Source of the DNA: DTU089 sp002440045
GTDB taxonomy: Bacteria; Bacillota; Clostridia; Oscillospirales; Acutalibacteraceae
Direction of reading: 5' to 3'
DNA length: 40,933 bases
NCBI GenBank assembly: GCA_937885695.1
Contig: CALABP010000036.1
Coordinates: forward strand, 1-40,933
In this document: in pieces, positions 22,748 through 30,474 of the stretch
Numbering within the stretch: position 1 is the stretch's first letter
Layout of the letters: each line of letters starts with the position of its first letter
Translations under genes and position numbers: made by a program
The notes under the pieces: model-generated
Databases searched by the model: none
The model's input: the letters and a program-made list of their open reading frames with translations, nothing else
What the model was told of the DNA's origin: nothing

Positions 22748-23842
22748 ATGAAACTCGGAATAGTCGGTTTGCCGAACGTCGGCAAAAGCACGCTTTTTAA
22801 CGCCCTCACAAATGCGGGCGCACAGGCGGCAAACTACGCATTTTGTACAATCGAACCCAACATAGGCGTTGTTTCCGTTCCCGACAAGCGCCTTGACGCG
22901 CTTTGCGAAATGTATCACCCGCTTAAAGTCACGCCCGCAACGATTGAATTTGTTGACATTGCGGGTCTTGTAAAGGGCGCTTCAAAGGGCGAGGGCTTAG
23001 GCAACAAATTTCTTTCGCATATACGCGAGGTTGACGCTATCGTTCACGTTGTGCGCTGCTTCGATAACGACGATATTATGCACGTTGACGGCTCTGTTGA
23101 CCCTGCGCGCGATATTGACACAATAAACCTTGAGCTTATTCTTTCGGACGTTGAAATTCTTTCAAGGCGCATTGACAAAACGCAAAAGGCATTAAAGGGC
23201 GACAAGTCGTTGGCTTCTGAGCTTGCGTTTTTTGAAAGAGTAAAAGAAGCTCTTGACAACGGCATTTGTGCAAGAGCGGTTGAAATGACAAGCGACGAAA
23301 AAGCGCTTCTTGACACAGTTGACCTCCTCACGTCAAAGCCCGTTATTTATGCCTGCAATATGAGCGAGGGCGACTTTTCTTCGGGAATCGAAAACAACGC
23401 GAGATATAAAGCCGTTAAAGAGATTGCCGAAAAAGAAGGCAGCGAGGTTCTTCCCATATGCGCCGAGCTTGAAGCACAGATTGCAGAACTTTCGGACGAT
23501 GAAAAAGAGCTTTTCCTGTCGGAGCTTGGCATAACTTCGGGCGGTCTTGACCTTCTTATTGAAAAGAGCTATGACCTTTTGGGTCTTATGAGCTACCTCA
23601 CCGCGGGCACGCCCGAGGTAAGAGCGTGGACTATTAAAAAAGGCACAAAAGCACCACAGGCCGCGGGAAAAATCCACTCGGACTTTGAAAGAGGATTCAT
23701 AAGAGCCGAGGTTGTTTCGTTTGACGACCTTATGAAATGCGGCTCTATGCAGACGGCTAAAGAAAAAGGTCTTGTCCGCTCGGAGGGCAAAGAGTATGTG
23801 ATGCAGGACGGCGACATCGTTCTGTTCCGCTTTAACGTATAA
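22748..23842 (+). CDS. ychF: Redox-regulated ATPase YchF (OBG family)
   Basis: A 364-residue translation-associated P-loop protein that prefers ATP and binds ribosomes. G1 is GLPNVGKS (7-14); also 'DIAGLVKGASKGEGLGNKFLSHIREVDAIVHVVRCF' and 'ACNMSEGD' in place of NKxD, the mark of the YchF branch. A helical hairpin domain and a C-terminal TGS domain ('TAGTPEVRAWTIKKGTKAPQAAGKIHSDFERGFIRAEV...VMQDGDIVLFRF') follow. RBS TAGGAGAACTG. Own promoter and terminator, monocistronic. Confidence 0.97.
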   Translation: MKLGIVGLPNVGKSTLFNALTNAGAQAANYAFCTIEPNIGVVSVPDKRLDALCEMYHPLKVTPATIEFVDIAGLVKGASKGEGLGNKFLSHIREVDAIVHVVRCFDNDDIMHVDGSVDPARDIDTINLELILSDVEILSRRIDKTQKALKGDKSLASELAFFERVKEALDNGICARAVEMTSDEKALLDTVDLLTSKPVIYACNMSEGDFSSGIENNARYKAVKEIAEKEGSEVLPICAELEAQIAELSDDEKELFLSELGITSGGLDLLIEKSYDLLGLMSYLTAGTPEVRAWTIKKGTKAPQAAGKIHSDFERGFIRAEVVSFDDLMKCGSMQTAKEKGLVRSEGKEYVMQDGDIVLFRFNV

Positions 23843-23862
23843 CAACTTAACTTAAAATGCAC

Positions 23863-23899
23863 AAAGCCTGTGAATCGGCACAACCGACTCACAGGCTTT
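23863..23899. terminator. Bidirectional intrinsic terminator between convergent genes
   Basis: AAAGCCTGTGA(A)TCGG pairs with CCGA(C)TCACAGGCTTT, about 15 bp, followed by ATTATTATG on the plus strand. It separates ychF from the convergent propeller-like gene. Confidence 0.8.
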
Positions 23900-23923
23900 A
23901 TTATTATGATTATTTTTTTGTTC

Positions 23924-24799
23924 TTATTTCTCTGTTACTTTGTAGTGATGAACATAAACGCCGACCGTTTTGTCATAGTCAAGAACGTGGAAAAGAGAAC
24001 CGTCCTCCATCGGGAAAACCGTAAGGTCTTCGCACTCGTTGCCTGCAAGACCCGTAAGCTTTCTTTCGGCATAAAGCTTTGTTTCGCCGCTTTCAACGTC
24101 TACCGAATAAATTGTGTCAACATTGTCGCCGTCGTCGCACGAAAGGTAAAGCTTGCCGTCATAAACTTCGCCGCCCTGAACGCGCGTTACAGGCGTTGAA
24201 AGCTTTATATAACGCACAAATTCCATGGTTTCAAGGTCAAACGCGGGTATTGCCTCAACATTTCTGAACGGCGAGCAATAAAGCAAACCGTTTTCGGCGT
24301 CAACAGCGCACCACGGAATACCGTTGGGAAGCTTATCAAGCGGCATTTCATAAACGTCAACCGCTTCAAGCGTTTCGCAATCATAGGTAATAACAAGCGG
24401 GAAATCGTCGGGTCCGTTTTCAACGGAAGCGTAAATAAGGCCGTTATAATAGCTTATTCCGCCGATGTGGTTGCTGCCGTGCTCTTCAACATACTTTTCG
24501 GGTATTGCGCCGAGCTTTGTTTTTACAATGCTGAAGTCGGAAACGCTGCGCTTTGAAAGTCCGTTCATCTTAACGCCCGTCATCGCGCCGGAGGTGTAAT
24601 AATACTCGCCGTCCGTAGTGATGCCCTGACCCGTGAACATAGCGTCCTCAAGAATTACCTTGTCGGTTTTGACAAGCTCAAGCCCTGGTGTGACTTCGGG
24701 CGTGCCGATACCTATTATATTTGTAATAAGCATACAAACAGCCGAGATAATCGCCCAGATATGCGCGGGAAGTTTAACAAAGTCTATTCCTTTATACAT
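23924..24799 (-). CDS. Exported beta-propeller-like protein of unknown function
   Basis: A 291-residue protein with an N-terminal hydrophobic segment (about residues 10-32, 'LPAHIWAIISAVCMLITNIIGIG') serving as signal anchor. The rest is a series of strand-rich repeats ('GEYYYTSGAMTG', 'GGISYYNGLIYASVEN', 'DAENGLLYCSPF', 'GGEVYDGKLYLSCDDG'), typical of a six-bladed-propeller or quinoprotein-like fold. No catalytic motif is visible. The start is ATG 24799 with GAGGAG 8 nt upstream; a GTG at 24808 overlaps the ribosome site. It has its own promoter and a shared terminator. Confidence 0.65.
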   Translation of the reverse strand: MYKGIDFVKLPAHIWAIISAVCMLITNIIGIGTPEVTPGLELVKTDKVILEDAMFTGQGITTDGEYYYTSGAMTGVKMNGLSKRSVSDFSIVKTKLGAIPEKYVEEHGSNHIGGISYYNGLIYASVENGPDDFPLVITYDCETLEAVDVYEMPLDKLPNGIPWCAVDAENGLLYCSPFRNVEAIPAFDLETMEFVRYIKLSTPVTRVQGGEVYDGKLYLSCDDGDNVDTIYSVDVESGETKLYAERKLTGLAGNECEDLTVFPMEDGSLFHVLDYDKTVGVYVHHYKVTEK

Positions 24800-24833
24800 T
24801 TGAAACACTCCTCACTCAATTTATTATGTTTTA

Positions 24834-24862
24834 ATTATTGCACTTTTTACATAAACTTTCAA
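24834..24862 (-). promoter_or_regulatory. Sigma-A promoter for the propeller-like gene
   Basis: On the minus strand TTGAAA (24857-24862), 17 nt, AATAAT (24834-24839); leader of about 30 nt. Confidence 0.45.
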
Positions 24863-24924
24863 GCAAAAAAAGGAAAATAGGTACATTCTCTTAAATTTTA
24901 TTAATTATTAACAAACATCGGAAA

Positions 24925-24959
24925 ATGCAATTGCATATTTTTCACAAAAGAGGTATACT
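24925..24959 (+). promoter_or_regulatory. Promoter for the PHP gene with palindrome over the -35
   Basis: TTGCAT (24931-24936), 17 nt, TATACT (24954-24959). A perfect 12-bp palindrome ATGCAATTGCAT (24925-24936) covers the -35 and could be an operator. The predicted first transcribed base (about 24966) falls at the 5' arm of the adjacent hairpin. Confidence 0.6.
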
Positions 24960-24964
24960 TTCAT

Positions 24965-25015
24965 AAGCATAAGAGGTTCGAACTCAGTACGGTTTTAAAA
25001 CGCCATCTTATGCTT
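24965..25015 (+). promoter_or_regulatory. GCATAAG-type hairpin element, copy 3, at the 5' end of the PHP mRNA
   Basis: AAGCATAAGA (24965-24974) pairs perfectly with TCTTATGCTT (25006-25015) around a 31-nt loop containing TTCGAA and a TTTTAAAA palindrome. It would occupy the extreme 5' end of the transcript, ending 26 nt before the ATG, so it could protect the mRNA or act as a regulatory leader. It shares the 17-nt core with the copies near 95 and at 18287. Confidence 0.5.
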
Positions 25016-25041
25016 AAACCGCGAGAAAAAGGAGCTTTTTT

Positions 25042-25716
25042 ATGGAATACAAATACGAGCTTCACTGCCACACAAAAAACGTCAGCAAATGCGGCCGCCT
25101 TGACGCGGCGGAGGCGGTAAAACTCTATAAAGCCGCGGGATATTCGGGAATGGTAATTACCGACCATTTTTCACCGATGACATTTTCTTTAAAAGAGCAT
25201 CTTAACAAAAAAGCCGCCGTCACGCATTTTCTTGAAGGCTATAAAAAAGCAAAGGCGCTTGAAAGCGACGATTTTAAAGTTTTTCTCGGCGTTGAGCTTA
25301 GGTTTTATGCGACCGTAAACGACTATCTCATCTACGGCATCGAAGAAAAAGACCTTTATGAGCTTCCGTTTCTTTTGCCGCTTTATTTAAGGCGTGCTTC
25401 GCGCCTTTTAAGAGAGCGCGGCTGTCTTGTCATTCAGGCGCACCCCTTCAGGGAATTTATCACCCGCGCTGACCCTAAGCTTTTAGACGGCGTTGAGGTA
25501 CTTAACGGCAAAACCTCGAAAGAGCTTAACGACAAAGCCGAAAGCTGGGCTTTATCGTTCAAAAAGCCCGCAATAATGACCGGCGGCAGCGACTGCCACT
25601 CGGAGTCCCAGCTTGGCACAAGCGGTATTATTACAACAAAAAAACTTCAAAGCAACGCCGACCTTTTGCGCGTTTTAAAAAGCGGCAATTACAAAATTAT
25701 CGGGAAAGACTTATAA
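25042..25716 (+). CDS. PHP domain phosphoesterase
   Basis: A 224-residue PHP-fold metal-dependent phosphoesterase. The metal ligand set is complete: His8 and His10 (HCH), Asp41-His42 (ITDH), Glu85 (GVELRF), His134 (QAHPF), Asp184 and His186 (GSDCH). Relatives act as histidinol-phosphatase-like or nucleoside/exopolysaccharide phosphoesterases; no feature here picks one. RBS AAGGAG 8 nt before ATG. Monocistronic, with the next gene 115 nt away behind its own promoter. The mRNA leader carries a distinct hairpin. Confidence 0.88.
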   Translation: MEYKYELHCHTKNVSKCGRLDAAEAVKLYKAAGYSGMVITDHFSPMTFSLKEHLNKKAAVTHFLEGYKKAKALESDDFKVFLGVELRFYATVNDYLIYGIEEKDLYELPFLLPLYLRRASRLLRERGCLVIQAHPFREFITRADPKLLDGVEVLNGKTSKELNDKAESWALSFKKPAIMTGGSDCHSESQLGTSGIITTKKLQSNADLLRVLKSGNYKIIGKDL

Positions 25717-25762
25717 TTCTATTCCGAAATATTAACGATTTGTAAACACTTGAGAAAAAATA

Positions 25763-25818
25763 TTGACTGTCAGTCATTTCTGTGCTATATTCCGCATAGT
25801 TAATGACTGACAGTCATT
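25763..25818 (+). promoter_or_regulatory. TetR-MMPL operon promoter with two palindromic operators
   Basis: Promoter TTGACT (25763-25768), 17 nt, TATATT (25786-25791). Operator 1, TGACTG-T-CAGTCA (25764-25776), overlaps the -35. Operator 2, AATGACTG-A-CAGTCATT (25802-25818), covers the region just after the transcription start. Their centres are 40 bp apart, about four helical turns. This is the classical layout for autorepression by the TetR protein encoded directly downstream. Confidence 0.85.
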
Positions 25819-25831
25819 TTATGGAGGCATT

Positions 25832-26434
25832 ATGGCTACTGTTGCAGAGAAGAAACTTTCAAAAAGAATAAAGCTTATAGATTCGGCTTACAGCCTGTTT
25901 CTTGAAAAGGGCGTTAATATAACCGCCATAGACGAAATCGTTAAAAGAGCTGGCGTTGCAAAAGGAACTTTTTACCTTTATTTTAAAGATAAATACGATT
26001 TGCTTGACGAAATTGTCATTCACAGAAGCAAAATGATTTTTAAAGAGGCGCTTGAAAGCCTTGAACAAAAAACTGCCGCTTCACAAATGACCCTCACAGA
26101 GCAAATAACTTATATTACCGATTATATAATAGAGCATTTCAAAAAACACAGCGAGCTTATTTCAATTATCAGAAAGAACCTTTCGTCGTGCCTTGCGGTT
26201 ATTTTTGAGGACGAAAGAAACAACGAAAAGCTAAAGCCGCTGTTTTCAATGTTTTATGAAAACGGGTTCTCGGCAGACGAAACCGAAAAGCTTATATACC
26301 TTATATTTAATATGATAAGCTCCGCCTGCTGTGACGCCATTCTTTCGGGAAAGCCTTATACGCCCGATGAAATTTTGCCGCAAATACATTTTGTAATAGA
26401 GAGAATAACTGAAAGAAAAGGGGAGAATAAGTAA
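25832..26434 (+). CDS. TetR/AcrR family transcriptional repressor
   Basis: A 200-residue regulator. The N-terminal TetR HTH is clear ('KLIDSAYSLFLEKGVNITAIDEIVKRAGVAKGTFYLYFKDKYDLLDEIV', residues 14-60); the C-terminal helical ligand domain is variable. RBS ATGGAGGCATT. Its stop overlaps the start of the MMPL gene by one base. Two near-identical palindromes in its own promoter strongly suggest that it represses its own operon and is released by an unknown ligand, probably the transporter's substrate. Confidence 0.92.
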   Translation: MATVAEKKLSKRIKLIDSAYSLFLEKGVNITAIDEIVKRAGVAKGTFYLYFKDKYDLLDEIVIHRSKMIFKEALESLEQKTAASQMTLTEQITYITDYIIEHFKKHSELISIIRKNLSSCLAVIFEDERNNEKLKPLFSMFYENGFSADETEKLIYLIFNMISSACCDAILSGKPYTPDEILPQIHFVIERITERKGENK

Positions 26435-28716
26435 TGGTATACAAAATGTCCAAATGGATATCGTATCACCCGAAAACAATCATTATTGTTTGTCTGGCGC
26501 TTTTGGTACCTGCAATAATCGGGTATATCTGCACGGGTATCAATTACGATATTCTGTCGTATCTTCCTAAAGACCTTGAATCCGTTCAGGGCGAGGAGCT
26601 TCTCGATACGGCGTTCAACAATGCTTCAAGCTCTTTTATCGTTGTGAACAACGCTTCGCAAAAAGACCTTGAAAATATGAAAAACAAAATCGAAAAAATT
26701 GACGGTGTTTATTCGGTGACGTGTATAAATACGCTTGCCGACCCGTCAATTCCGACGGAGATACTGCCCGATATTCTTACGGATATATTTTATTCGGAAG
26801 ATAAAGAATCTTCGCTTATGATGGTGCAGTACACAAACTCCGGTTCGTCGGAAGAAACCATGAAAGCAATCAAAACGATTCGTTCGGTCATGAACAAGGA
26901 ATGCTTTTTAAGCGGTGTGTCGGCAATAGGCGTTGACACAAAAGACCTTGTTGACAAAGAAGCGCCCGTATATATTGCGGTTGCAATAGCGCTTGCTTTA
27001 GTGGTTCTTATTTTCACCATGAACTCGTTCATACTGCCGTTTGTGCTTCTTACCGCCCTTGGCGTTGCCGTTATTTACAACATGGGCACGAACATCATAT
27101 TCGGTCAAATATCTTATATAACTCAGGCAATCGCCGCAATTTTACAGTTGGGCGTTACAATGGACTATTCGGTATTCCTTATGGACCGTTATGAAGAAGA
27201 GTGCAAAAAGCATCCCGGCGACAACAAGCTTGCAATGTCGTTTGCAATTGAAAGCACGTTCACATCTCTTGCGGGCAGCTCGCTCACAACGGTGTTCGGA
27301 TTTTTGGCACTTTGCTTTATGCAGTTTACGCTCGGACTTGATATAGGACTTGTTATGGCAAAGGGCGTTCTTTTCGGTGTTGTAACGGTTGTAACCTTCC
27401 TGCCGGCGCTTATTCTTATGCTCGATAAAGCGATTAAAAAGACTCACAAAAAGAGCATTATTCCACCGTTCCGGGGGCTTAGCAACTTCACCGTAAAGCA
27501 CAGAAAAGTTCTTGCGATAATCTTCCTCATACTTTTCATTCCGGCATACCTTATTCAGTCAAACCTCAACGTTTACTACAATATGGATAAGGCTCTTCCG
27601 CAGGACCTCGACTCAATATCGTCTCTTTCGGTTCTTAAAGAGCGTTTCAATATGGCGACAACGCACTTTATAATCTGCGATGCAAATATGTCGTCAAGCG
27701 CTATGACGCAAATGACAAACGAGGTCGAAGAGGTCGACGGCGTTGTAAAGGTTCTTTCGCTTTCAAGCTTTATAGGACCGTCTATTCCGCTTTCAATTCT
27801 TCCGGATGAAGTCAAGGATATATGCGTTGCCAAAAAAGACGACGGCAAAGAAATTCAGCTTATTATGATTAACTCCGAATACAGCGGAGCGACCGACGAA
27901 GAAAACGCGCAGATAGACACGCTTTATAAAATAGTTAAAAAATACGATAAAGACGCATATTTAACGGGCGAAGGCGTTCTTGAAAAAGACCTTATAGACG
28001 TTACAAACCGCGACTTTATTGTTACAAACATCATTTCAATCGCCGCAATATTCATTCTTATAATGATTTGCTTAAAGTCGTTCTCACTGCCGGTGATACT
28101 CGTTATGGGCATTGAGCTTGCAATACTTTTAAACAAAGCGATTTCAGTAATTCTCGGCGCAGAGGTTCCGTTTATAGGGCCCACCGTTATAGGCTGTGTT
28201 CAGCTCGGCGCAACAGTTGACTATGCAATACTTCTTGCAACGCGTTTTAAAGAGGAGCTGTCTCACGGACAAAGCAAAGAGGACGCCATGCGCGTCGCCG
28301 CAAATTCGGCAAGCCGCTCAATCTTCCAGAGCGCGGTCGTATTCTTCGCGGCTACCTTCGGAGTATATCTCCTCTGCAATATCTCAATAGTCAAGAGCAT
28401 TTGCGGAATGCTTGCACGCGGCTCGATAATCAGTGCAATTGTCATTATAGTATTTGTAGCGCCTACGCTTGTTTGCTGTGAAAGCTTTATAAACAAAACG
28501 TCAATCAAATGGCGCGAGCCCACACTTAAACGTGCGACGGCAAACGGCGCAGAAGAGCCTGCAGACGAAAAAGCCGAAAAAGCAAAAGAACAGGCGCCCG
28601 ACGATTTTGTTCCGCAGCTTTCAATAAAAGACGGCACTATGGAAAAAGACGGCAACCCCTATCACCCGTCGACGCCGCCTATGAAAAAGCACGACGATAA
28701 AGAGAAGAGAATATAA
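26434..28716 (+). CDS. MMPL/RND family transporter
   Basis: A 760-residue membrane protein with the duplicated RND layout. Each half has one N-terminal helix, an outside domain ('LPKDLESVQGEELLDTAFNNASSSFIVV' in the first, 'LPQDLDSISSLSVLKERFNMATTHFII' in the second) and a cluster of five or six helices, each half with the 'LGVTMDYSVFLMDRYEEE' / 'LGATVDYAILLATRFKEE' motif bearing the conserved proton-relay Asp. The charged C-terminal tail (~70 residues, Lys/Glu/Pro) is cytoplasmic. Such proteins export lipids, siderophores or drugs using the proton gradient. It overlaps the TetR gene and is followed 13 nt later by a lipoprotein gene. Confidence 0.9.
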   Translation: MVYKMSKWISYHPKTIIIVCLALLVPAIIGYICTGINYDILSYLPKDLESVQGEELLDTAFNNASSSFIVVNNASQKDLENMKNKIEKIDGVYSVTCINTLADPSIPTEILPDILTDIFYSEDKESSLMMVQYTNSGSSEETMKAIKTIRSVMNKECFLSGVSAIGVDTKDLVDKEAPVYIAVAIALALVVLIFTMNSFILPFVLLTALGVAVIYNMGTNIIFGQISYITQAIAAILQLGVTMDYSVFLMDRYEEECKKHPGDNKLAMSFAIESTFTSLAGSSLTTVFGFLALCFMQFTLGLDIGLVMAKGVLFGVVTVVTFLPALILMLDKAIKKTHKKSIIPPFRGLSNFTVKHRKVLAIIFLILFIPAYLIQSNLNVYYNMDKALPQDLDSISSLSVLKERFNMATTHFIICDANMSSSAMTQMTNEVEEVDGVVKVLSLSSFIGPSIPLSILPDEVKDICVAKKDDGKEIQLIMINSEYSGATDEENAQIDTLYKIVKKYDKDAYLTGEGVLEKDLIDVTNRDFIVTNIISIAAIFILIMICLKSFSLPVILVMGIELAILLNKAISVILGAEVPFIGPTVIGCVQLGATVDYAILLATRFKEELSHGQSKEDAMRVAANSASRSIFQSAVVFFAATFGVYLLCNISIVKSICGMLARGSIISAIVIIVFVAPTLVCCESFINKTSIKWREPTLKRATANGAEEPADEKAEKAKEQAPDDFVPQLSIKDGTMEKDGNPYHPSTPPMKKHDDKEKRI

Positions 28717-28729
28717 GGAGGTCATATTT

Positions 28730-30289
28730 ATGAAAAAGAGATTTACAGCAGTTCTTTCGATACTTCTTGCATTTACGCTTATTTTCACAAGCGCTTGCTC
28801 AGGCAAAAAAGACGATGGCGGCACAACCGACACCCCCACAGACACCGCCGATTTGCCGACCTACACCGAAAAAGCGGGCAGTGTAACAAAGAACGAAACG
28901 GTTTTTGTTAACCTTGACAACAACGGCACGCCCACGCTTATTACGGTTTCAGACTGGCTTCACACAGACAAAGGCGAAGTTCATGTAAAAGACAAAAGCG
29001 ACCTTCAGGGCATTGTTAACGCAAAGGGTGACGAAGAGCCGATAATAAACGGCGAAAGCCTTGAATGGAATATGGGCAGCACAGACCTTTATTACCGCGG
29101 AACAAGCAACAAAGAGCTTCCCGTTTCAATATCAATCAAATATTTCCTTGACGGAAACGAAGTCAAGGCAGATGACCTTAAAGGCAAAAGCGGAAACGTT
29201 GATATTAAAATCAGCTTTAAAAACAACCTCAGCACAACAAAAACCGTAAACGGCAAAAGCGTAACCGTATACAGCCCGTTCCTTGTTGTCGGCGGTTTCA
29301 TTCTTCCCGAAGACAAGTTTTCGGCAATAACAGTTTCAAACGGCACTTCTGTCGGCGACGGCTCAAAGCAGATAGCGGTAATCGCCGCCCTGCCCGGACT
29401 TTCGGAGACGCTCGGACTTGAAGCTCTCGGCGTTGACACCGAAAAAGCAAAACTCGGCTCCGAATTTACAATTTCGGCAAAAGCAGAGGATTTCAGCCTC
29501 GGCAATATGTATTTTGCCGCAATGCCCTTCTCGGACCTTGACACCGAAATTGAGCTTCCCGGAAGCGTTTCAAACCTCGAAACCGACCTTAACAAAATCA
29601 AAAGCCTTATAAACTCGGTTTATTCAATGGACCCCGAAAAGCTTTTAAAAATGCTCAGCAGCAACGAAAAAGGCATTGAAGAGCTTTCATCGTCAATCAC
29701 AAAAGCCGCAAAGCTTTATGAAGAAAACAAAGAGCTTATATCCGTTCTTAAAAAATATCTTACCGAAGAAAACGTTGAAAAGCTCAAAAAGCTTACAACA
29801 GACCTCAGCGAAGCGGACCTTGCGCAATATAAAGAGCTTCTTTCAAACCCGCTCTTTAAGCGTTTCTTTAAAGACCTTCCCAAGCTTGCAGAGGACCTTG
29901 AAGACGTTATGCCTATAGTCGAAGCGCTCGAAAAAGACCTTGACGACCCCGAGGTAAAAGCCTCTCTCGACAAGCTTCCCGAAACGCTCACCGAGCTTAA
30001 CGATATTATAGGAACGATTTCTGACAATCAGGAGCTTATAGATTCGCTTCTTGAGCTTACAAGCGACAGCAATATGTCAAAAATAAGCGACATTCTCGAC
30101 GCGGTTAACAAATACGATATCTCGTCTATGATAAGCGAATATACAAAGCTTGCCGACAACGCCGAAGATGTCTCCGCAAAGCTTGAAGCTATGATTTCTT
30201 TCGGCGATGAATACAAAATATTCACTTCGGCAGAAAGCGATATGAAAACAACAACAGCGTTCGTTTTCAACACCCCGAGCATTAAATAA
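28730..30289 (+). CDS. Lipoprotein, coiled-coil rich, partner of the MMPL transporter
   Basis: A 519-residue predicted lipoprotein: signal peptide with lipobox TSACSG (Cys23), a Gly/Asp/Thr linker, a beta-rich middle domain (about 55-280) and a long helical, heptad-like region rich in Leu/Glu/Lys (about 285-490) ending in 'TTAFVFNTPSIK'. Such paired lipoproteins in Firmicutes may gather or pass on the transported molecule; this is inferred from operon position. RBS AAGGAGGTCATATTT. It is the last gene, closed by a strong terminator. I do not recognise a named family. Confidence 0.75.
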   Translation: MKKRFTAVLSILLAFTLIFTSACSGKKDDGGTTDTPTDTADLPTYTEKAGSVTKNETVFVNLDNNGTPTLITVSDWLHTDKGEVHVKDKSDLQGIVNAKGDEEPIINGESLEWNMGSTDLYYRGTSNKELPVSISIKYFLDGNEVKADDLKGKSGNVDIKISFKNNLSTTKTVNGKSVTVYSPFLVVGGFILPEDKFSAITVSNGTSVGDGSKQIAVIAALPGLSETLGLEALGVDTEKAKLGSEFTISAKAEDFSLGNMYFAAMPFSDLDTEIELPGSVSNLETDLNKIKSLINSVYSMDPEKLLKMLSSNEKGIEELSSSITKAAKLYEENKELISVLKKYLTEENVEKLKKLTTDLSEADLAQYKELLSNPLFKRFFKDLPKLAEDLEDVMPIVEALEKDLDDPEVKASLDKLPETLTELNDIIGTISDNQELIDSLLELTSDSNMSKISDILDAVNKYDISSMISEYTKLADNAEDVSAKLEAMISFGDEYKIFTSAESDMKTTTAFVFNTPSIK

Positions 30290-30309
30290 CATCCTCCCCT
30301 TTTCACTTT

Positions 30310-30347
30310 AAAAAAGCGACCCCCGAATTTCGGGGGCTGCTTTTTTA
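30310..30347 (+). terminator. Intrinsic terminator of the TetR-MMPL-lipoprotein operon
   Basis: AAAAAAGC and CCCCCGAA pair with TTCGGGGG and GCTTTTTT around a short internal loop, ending in a six-T run. Confidence 0.85.
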
Positions 30348-30388
30348 TTGAACAAAAAAGCCTTTTTGGGCAAAAATTTTCAATGAAA
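30347..30388 (+). repeat. 42-bp imperfect direct repeat, copy 1
   Basis: Begins ATTGAAC and contains AAGCCTTTTTGGGC and AAATTTTCAAT. The second copy (30420-30461) differs at about six positions. It sits just upstream of the predicted -35 for the DUF4143 ATPase gene. Confidence 0.65.
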
Positions 30389-30390
30389 GC

Positions 30391-30419
30391 TTGAATTAAT
30401 AAAAGAAAAAGTATATAAT
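30391..30419 (+). promoter_or_regulatory. Sigma-A promoter of the DUF4143 ATPase gene, bracketed by direct repeats
   Basis: TTGAAT (30391-30396), 17 nt, TATAAT (30414-30419). Repeat copy 1 ends 2 bp before the -35 and copy 2 starts 1 bp after the -10, so copy 2 is at the transcription start and in the leader. Confidence 0.65.
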
Positions 30420-30461
30420 ATTGAACATGAAAGCCTTTTTGGGCGGAAATTTTCAATAAAA
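30420..30461 (+). repeat. 42-bp imperfect direct repeat, copy 2
   Basis: Second copy, 73 bp from the first (about seven helical turns), covering the predicted transcription start of the ATPase gene. Confidence 0.65.
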
Positions 30462-30474
30462 CGAGGCGGTTCTA

